Source of the DNA: Paenibacillus qinlingensis
Lineage (GTDB): Bacteria; Bacillota; Bacilli; Paenibacillales; NBRC-103111
Assembly: GCF_013204845.1 (NCBI RefSeq)
Contig: NZ_JABMKY010000027.1
Location: 1-64,000, forward strand
Length of the DNA: 64,000 bases
Direction: 5' to 3'
Made by a program: the position numbers and the translations under genes
Shown here: positions 59,650 to 64,000 of the stretch, in pieces
Numbering within the stretch: the stretch's first letter is position 1
Layout of the letters: every line of letters starts with the position of its first letter
Notes under the pieces: model-generated
What the model was told of the DNA's origin: nothing
The model's database searches: none
Seen by the model: only the letters and a program-made list of their open reading frames with translations

Positions 59650-61752
59650 GTGTATAACGCAAGTATTCAAACGATATTAGCCGTAAGTGTTTTATTCGTC
59701 ATTTTCACATGGATCGGAAGCGTCAAAGCGTCCCGATTATTGTACAGCGGAAGCTTGGAGAAGCTGAACCGCAAAACACGCAAGCTGCTTTTCTGGGCAT
59801 GGTTTCCAATCCTTCCTGCGGGAGCAATTGCAGCTTCCATCGTCTGGCTGCAGATGAACATGGACCCGATTTTTTGGAAGGATCGCATCTTCCTGCAAGC
59901 GCCGCTAGTCGTTGTTCCTCTTTTGAGCATATGGTTCGTGGCTGTTCCTAAACTGCTGAAGCTTCGCTCTCTAATCAGGATAAGCTTAGCCGAAAGTGGC
60001 GCCACAATTGAGCCTGCTATGTTCCAAAGAGCCGCTAGCCCAGGCCTTATATTTCCTTATCAATTAACTGCTCTTAGTGCAGTAACGTCGCTATATTTCT
60101 CATTTGTACCGCCAGTTCCTTTCCAATGGTTAGAAGTCGCGATTCCGCTCGCAGTCTTTCTTGTCTTAGCAGCTGGACTTTGGTCGAGACATGCGCTGCG
60201 CGCCAAACAAGTTCGTAAAGCAACTAACTATCAAGCACCTCGTTTATTGGCGCGCTTTGGGGCCATGACGGGCGTTCTCATCGTGATCGCTGGTATTGGT
60301 TTCTACTTAATTACATTTGCAATGGACAAAAGCGTACTCCCAGCCGAGATCGATATGGCAAGCGGAACACATGATTACGGCGGTGGGGCTGCCACAATGG
60401 ATCACGCACATCATGACATGACGGCAATGGCTGGCATGGTATCTGTCGCTGACCTAACGGGCCCGAAAGAAGGGACGCCGGATCGTCGTTTTACACTCGT
60501 AGCACAGAAAAAAACCGTCACACTCAGCTCTGGCAAAACCGTGGATGCTTGGACCTATAACGGTCAACTCCCTGGACCTGAGCTTCGTATGAAAGAAGGC
60601 GAGCTCATTGAAGTCACATTAACGAACGAAGATATTGATGTTGGCGTCACCGCCCATTGGCACGGTTTAGATGTACCTAACGCCGAAGATGGCGTTGCTG
60701 GTGCCACACAAAATGCCGTTATGCCAGGTGAAACCTATACGTACCGTTTCCGCGCTGAACAGGTAGGCACTTTCTGGTACCATTCCCATCAGGATTCACA
60801 AGAAGCGGTTAGCAAGGGGCTTTTCGGAGCGTTGATTGTGGAACCGAAAGAGGTTGCAGATACAACGACATTTACGATTCCATTTAAAGATATTACGGTT
60901 ATGACCCATCTTTGGAAGAATGCGTTCGCTATTGGCGCCAATGATGAATTGGACCGTCAAGCGGTCGCTCCTGGTACGCCTGTCAGAATGCGACTCATCA
61001 ATACAGATGACTGGGTCAATCAAACCTATACGCTAGTGGGTACGCCCTTTGAAGTGGCGGCTATCGACGGGACAGAGTTGAATAAGCCGGATCTCTTGAC
61101 CAATACACGTGTCATTGTACCAACTGGCGGACGAATTGATCTAACCTTTGTTATGCCGGATCATCCTGTTTATTTAAATGTGGGAACTAATAAAAAAGGA
61201 GGGATTTTTCTGTCAGCCGATGGCCAAGGAAACGTTCCTGAGCTGCCGCAAACCGTAGCTTTCGATCCGCTTACCTATGGACGCCCTGCGGCCACACCTT
61301 TTGATGCAAATAGCAAATTCGATCGAGATTTTACACTGATTTTAGATAATAAATTGGGTTTCTATAACAGAAATTTTGATTTCCTCTATACGTTGAATGG
61401 AAAAGTGTTCCCAGATGCGCCGATGTTCATGGTGAAGGAAGGGGATTTGGTTAAAACGACGTTCATTAATCGCGGAAATGTCGAGCATCCGATGCATTTG
61501 CATGGACATCATGTGCTTGTCCTTTCACGCAATGGTAAGCCTTCCATCGGGAGTCCTTGGTGGTCGGATACGCTAGATGTTCAGCCAGGCGAAACGTATG
61601 AGGTTGCTTTCGTGGCGAATAACCCTGGACTATGGATGGATCACTGCCATAACCTTGTGCACGCTGCCGCGGGAATGTCGATGCATTTGATGTATGAAGG
61701 AGTGACAACGCCATTTTCGGTTGGAAGTGGTACACAGAATCATCCGGAGTGA
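59650..61752 (+). CDS. Multicopper oxidase with N-terminal multi-pass membrane domain
   Basis: A 700-residue protein with about five transmembrane segments in residues 1-230, a His/Met-rich hinge (MDHAHHDMTAMAGM, about 250-263) and a multicopper oxidase domain. The copper ligands are HWHG (336-339), YHSH (377-380), HPMHLHGHH (613-621) and HCHNLVHAAAGM (about 663-674). These complete T1, T2 and T3 centres with Met as the probable axial T1 ligand. It probably oxidises Cu(I), Fe(II) or phenols at the outer face of the membrane; the His/Met hinge suggests copper. GTG 59650 follows AGGAGGG. It is monocistronic. Confidence 0.9.
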   Translation: MYNASIQTILAVSVLFVIFTWIGSVKASRLLYSGSLEKLNRKTRKLLFWAWFPILPAGAIAASIVWLQMNMDPIFWKDRIFLQAPLVVVPLLSIWFVAVPKLLKLRSLIRISLAESGATIEPAMFQRAASPGLIFPYQLTALSAVTSLYFSFVPPVPFQWLEVAIPLAVFLVLAAGLWSRHALRAKQVRKATNYQAPRLLARFGAMTGVLIVIAGIGFYLITFAMDKSVLPAEIDMASGTHDYGGGAATMDHAHHDMTAMAGMVSVADLTGPKEGTPDRRFTLVAQKKTVTLSSGKTVDAWTYNGQLPGPELRMKEGELIEVTLTNEDIDVGVTAHWHGLDVPNAEDGVAGATQNAVMPGETYTYRFRAEQVGTFWYHSHQDSQEAVSKGLFGALIVEPKEVADTTTFTIPFKDITVMTHLWKNAFAIGANDELDRQAVAPGTPVRMRLINTDDWVNQTYTLVGTPFEVAAIDGTELNKPDLLTNTRVIVPTGGRIDLTFVMPDHPVYLNVGTNKKGGIFLSADGQGNVPELPQTVAFDPLTYGRPAATPFDANSKFDRDFTLILDNKLGFYNRNFDFLYTLNGKVFPDAPMFMVKEGDLVKTTFINRGNVEHPMHLHGHHVLVLSRNGKPSIGSPWWSDTLDVQPGETYEVAFVANNPGLWMDHCHNLVHAAAGMSMHLMYEGVTTPFSVGSGTQNHPE

Positions 61753-61832
61753 ATGGTCTTCACCATTTCGACAAGATTGGAAGCTCTATTTTCAAAAAAG
61801 AGGGAGGGCATGTCACATTAACTTACACACAG

Positions 61833-61860
61833 TTGACAAAACATACCTTAGCAGTTTACT
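61833..61860 (+). promoter_or_regulatory. Promoter of the riboswitch-controlled gene
   Basis: A consensus TTGACA at 61833-61838 is followed, 16 bases later, by TTTACT at 61855-61860. Transcription would start about 30 bases before the aptamer. An AAAGAGG/CCTCTTT inverted repeat (61865-61900) lies in between and partly overlaps the first P1 bases. Confidence 0.6.
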
Positions 61861-61897
61861 CTAAAAGAGGAAGGCACGACAAATTGCATATGACCTC

Positions 61898-62009
61898 TTT
61901 CGTATAACCTTAATAATTGGATTAAGGGTCTCTACTTAGAAACCGTAAATTTCTAGCTACGAAAAATGTGCACTGAGAAACAGGCATATTTTTCATGGCT
62001 AGTTTTTTT
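61898..62009 (+). promoter_or_regulatory. Purine-class riboswitch with overlapping terminator (predicted ON switch)
   Basis: P1 is TTTCGTA (61898-61904) with TACGAAA (61958-61964). P2 is CCTTAAT with ATTAAGG, and L2 contains TTGG. J2/3 is GTCTCTAC (61928-61935). P3 is TTAGAAA with TTTCTAG around the L3 CCGTAAA (61943-61949). The specificity base equivalent to xpt C74 is C61957, pointing to guanine-type recognition, but the usual A73 is replaced by a G that pairs into P3. Bases 61953-61971, including the P1 3' strand, pair with 61984-62002, followed by T7, forming the terminator. Ligand-stabilised P1 would prevent termination. Confidence 0.8.
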
Positions 62010-62053
62010 GTGCCTATATTTTCATATATTAGGGGAGTAGGAGGTTTTGATCG

Positions 62054-63388
62054 ATGACAACAATTTTAATTAAAGATGCTCAGATCGTGACCATGAATCG
62101 GAGCGGAGACATCATAACGGGGGATATACTCATCGAAAATGATCGCATAACCGCGATCGGACCCGATTTGAACCCTACACACCCAGATAAAATTATCAAC
62201 GCTAAGAATCGCACGATCATTCCAGGCTTTATTCAGACGCATATCCACCTGTGCCAGACGTTGTTCCGTGGTAAGGGAGACGATCTCGAGCTTATGGATT
62301 GGTTAAAAAAGCGCATTTGGCCGCTGGAAGCCTCCCATGATGAGGAGTCGATCTACTATTCGGCGATGCTCGGCATCGGGGAACTGATTCAAAGCGGCAC
62401 CACAACCATTGTGGATATGGAGACGGTTCACCATACGGATTTTGCTTTTCAAGCCATTGCTGAGAGCGGGATTCGTGCGCTGTCAGGCAAGGTGATGATG
62501 GACAAAGGGGACGAAGTTCCGTTTGCCTTGCAGGAAAATACGACGGAATCGCTTCAACAAAGCGTTGATTTGCTGGAAAAATGGAACGGGCACGACGGTG
62601 GCCGTATTCAGTACGCGTTCTCGCCGCGTTTTGTTATCTCGTGTACGGAAGAGCTGCTGCGCGAGGTTCGTAATTTGTCGGAACAGTACAACGTGAAGGT
62701 CCACACGCACGCTTCTGAAAATCTCGGTGAAATCGAGATCGTGCAAGCCGAAACGGGCATGCGCAACGTCGTCTACCTCGATCATCTCGGCTTGGCGAAC
62801 GAGCGGCTGATCTTAGCGCATTGCATCTGGCTCGATGAGCAAGAAAAACGCATCATCCACGAGCGCGGCGTGCATGTCAGCCACTGCCCTGGCTCCAACC
62901 TGAAGCTGGCTTCAGGGATCGCCGAGACGCCCGAGATGCTCAAACTAGACATCTCGGTTAGCCTAGGGGCAGATGGTGCGCCGTGCAACAACAATCTCGA
63001 TATGTTCAACGAGATGCGGCTCGCTGCGCTCATCCAGAAGCCCGTGCACGGACCGACGGCGATGAACGCGCAGACGGTGTTCCGCATGGCGACCATCGGC
63101 GGCGCTCGCGCCGTTGGCATGGCTGATGAGATCGGCTCTTTAGAAGTCGGCAAGAAAGCCGACCTCGCGATCCTCGATCTCAACAACTTCCACACGTATC
63201 CGTCTTACGACGTGGATCCGATCTCGCGCATCGTCTACTCGGCGACGCGTGCTGATGTCGAAACGACCATCATCAATGGTCGGATCGTCATGGAAAACCG
63301 CATCCTGCGGACGGTTGATAAGGACATCGTCCTGCCCGAAGCGAACCGCTCGATTCAGCGGTTGTTGAAGAGAGCGAACCTGCGCTAG
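62054..63388 (+). CDS. Amidohydrolase, purine/5'-deoxyadenosine or SAH deaminase type
   Basis: A 444-residue metal-dependent deaminase of the amidohydrolase superfamily (TrzA/AtzA/SsnA group). The metal ligands are H63-x-H65 in THIHLC, H219 in HTHASE, H256 in LAHCIW and D307 in LGADGAPC. RGKGDDLELMDWLKKRIWPLEASHD matches the 5'-deoxyadenosine/SAH deaminase-like subgroup. The purine riboswitch upstream supports a purine-type substrate, and guanine deamination is an alternative. GGAGG precedes ATG 62054. A hairpin terminator follows. Confidence 0.88.
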   Translation: MTTILIKDAQIVTMNRSGDIITGDILIENDRITAIGPDLNPTHPDKIINAKNRTIIPGFIQTHIHLCQTLFRGKGDDLELMDWLKKRIWPLEASHDEESIYYSAMLGIGELIQSGTTTIVDMETVHHTDFAFQAIAESGIRALSGKVMMDKGDEVPFALQENTTESLQQSVDLLEKWNGHDGGRIQYAFSPRFVISCTEELLREVRNLSEQYNVKVHTHASENLGEIEIVQAETGMRNVVYLDHLGLANERLILAHCIWLDEQEKRIIHERGVHVSHCPGSNLKLASGIAETPEMLKLDISVSLGADGAPCNNNLDMFNEMRLAALIQKPVHGPTAMNAQTVFRMATIGGARAVGMADEIGSLEVGKKADLAILDLNNFHTYPSYDVDPISRIVYSATRADVETTIINGRIVMENRILRTVDKDIVLPEANRSIQRLLKRANLR

Positions 63389-63410
63389 CGTTTATTAGCG
63401 CGACACAAAC

Positions 63411-63463
63411 AAGAAGAGACTGTACCCTACGTAGACTTTTCTACATAGGCACAGCCTCTTCTT
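63411..63463. terminator. Terminator after the amidohydrolase gene (hairpin family 2)
   Basis: AAGAAGAG pairs with CTCTTCTT, with inner TGT/ACA, CC/GG and CGTAGA/TCTAC stems. T tracts suit both directions. The sequence resembles the hairpin at 33537-33588. It lies between convergent genes. Confidence 0.85.
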
Positions 63464-63497
63464 TATTTTAGGGGCGCGGCTCCCACAATGGCCGAAA

Positions 63498-63700
63498 CGA
63501 GTATTGAAAGGGAACGTAGATGCCTTATTCCTTCGAAATCAGCCAATATTGACTCCAAAGGGGAACCTGAGTGCGATATTTGCCTGATTTCCCGGCATTT
63601 CAGGCATTTTTCAGCTAAATAGCGCACTGTGGTTCCCTTCGACGTCGAATTCGTCTATTTGGCAGCAATTAGCGCATTCTCGTTCCCTTTCAAATGACTG
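63498..63700. repeat. Intergenic phrase family 3, locus B
   Basis: Copies of the family-3 phrase lie near 63508-63530, 63558-63580, 63620-63643 and 63667-63692. The recurrent core is AAT(A/T)AGSGCAT followed by GTTCCC, in both orientations. They fill the gap between the convergent amidohydrolase and SLC13-like genes. No gene is seen in 63464-63772. Confidence 0.65.
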
Positions 63701-63772
63701 GTGGGCTACGTCAGATGCCAAGAGGGATGAGGATCAAACACACGGTCCGACCTCCTTAGCCATTTAGCGTTT

Positions 63773-64000
63773 CTAGTGAATCAACCCTAACCATTTCCAA
63801 TAAGGCACACACAGAAGTGCAAGCAGCAATACAGCTAATCCATAAGCAAATGCAACCTTCTGGCCTTGTCGATGGCTAAACGCTTTCCCTTCGGAACTAT
63901 AGTAAGCCGTCAAATACGTCGGCGATTGATACGCGAAAAAGAAAGGGTCTGTTGACAATAGTACCACGAATACGAGAATCCATGGGTGAACCCCCGCTTG
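63773..64000 (-). CDS. SLC13/DASS-type anion permease, C-terminal fragment (window edge)
   Basis: The frame is open to the window edge, so only the last 75 residues are seen. They contain two transmembrane helices: HPWILVFVVLLSTDPFFF and VAFAYGLAVLLLALLCVPYW. The AYQSPTYLTAYYSSEGKAFSHRQG loop between them resembles the C-terminus of sodium- or proton-coupled dicarboxylate/anion symporters (CitT/SLC13). The substrate cannot be inferred. The gene converges with the amidohydrolase gene. Confidence 0.6.
   Translation of the reverse strand, partial: QAGVHPWILVFVVLLSTDPFFFAYQSPTYLTAYYSSEGKAFSHRQGQKVAFAYGLAVLLLALLCVPYWKWLGLIH

Noticed and set aside
61753..61830. Leaderless or short gene between the multicopper oxidase and the riboswitch
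   Set aside because: No frame with a start and ribosome binding site longer than a few codons. The segment only carries the promoter region.

Overview
The window looks like chromosomal DNA of a Paenibacillus-type member of the Bacillales. The evidence is the strong AGGAGG-type ribosome binding sites, frequent TTG and GTG starts, a GlpP-controlled glycerol operon, lipoprotein-dependent LplA/LplB/LplC-type sugar importers paired with large two-TM AraC regulators, and many divergent regulator/transporter pairs. It holds about 55 protein genes. I see no rRNA, tRNA or CRISPR array. The first 120 bases are the right end of an IS3-family insertion sequence.

Layout. 0.1-14.6 kb: mixed single genes (secreted protein, amidase, WYL regulator, DinB protein, rpiA, SDR, DUF421 protein, an ArsR/GyrB-like fusion, TVP38 protein, MFS with its LysR, LysE exporter, and a carbamoyltransferase behind an ARG-box-like site). 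15.1-19.2 kb: glycerol regulon glpP-glpK and glpD, with two matching antitermination leaders. 19.3-26.2 kb: a TetM-like GTPase, AlkA-type glycosylase, TetR/metallo-hydrolase pair, M42 peptidase, GNAT protein and DUF2500 protein. 26.2-26.75 kb: a roughly 430-nt gene-free stretch with a strong promoter and a terminal hairpin, probably a structured ncRNA. 26.7-33.3 kb: two-component system, PadR/MFS divergent pair, Gfo/Idh oxidoreductase and PaiB protein. 33.6-42.3 kb and 46.2-53.0 kb: two paralogous carbohydrate import modules, each with an AraC regulator, two permeases, a solute-binding lipoprotein and an SDR, arranged as mirror images around an ABC exporter and a diguanylate cyclase. 53.1-64 kb: Fe-alcohol dehydrogenase, nuclease-helicase, M23 peptidase, YdjO/Csp cold-shock pair, membrane-anchored multicopper oxidase, a purine-riboswitch-controlled amidohydrolase, and the end of an SLC13-like permease.

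The most interesting signals are four. First, a purine riboswitch (61898-62009) has an altered junction, and its P1 3' strand is built into the terminator, which predicts a ligand-induced ON switch for a purine-type deaminase. Second, at least four families of 22-27-bp 'phrases' fill intergenic gaps next to gene 3' ends and two of them travel with particular long hairpins. Third, an ArsR-type DNA-binding domain is fused to a GyrB-type ATP-binding domain that has lost the catalytic glutamate. Fourth, there is the ncRNA candidate at 26.3-26.7 kb. All calls are from reading the sequence; no database search was run.
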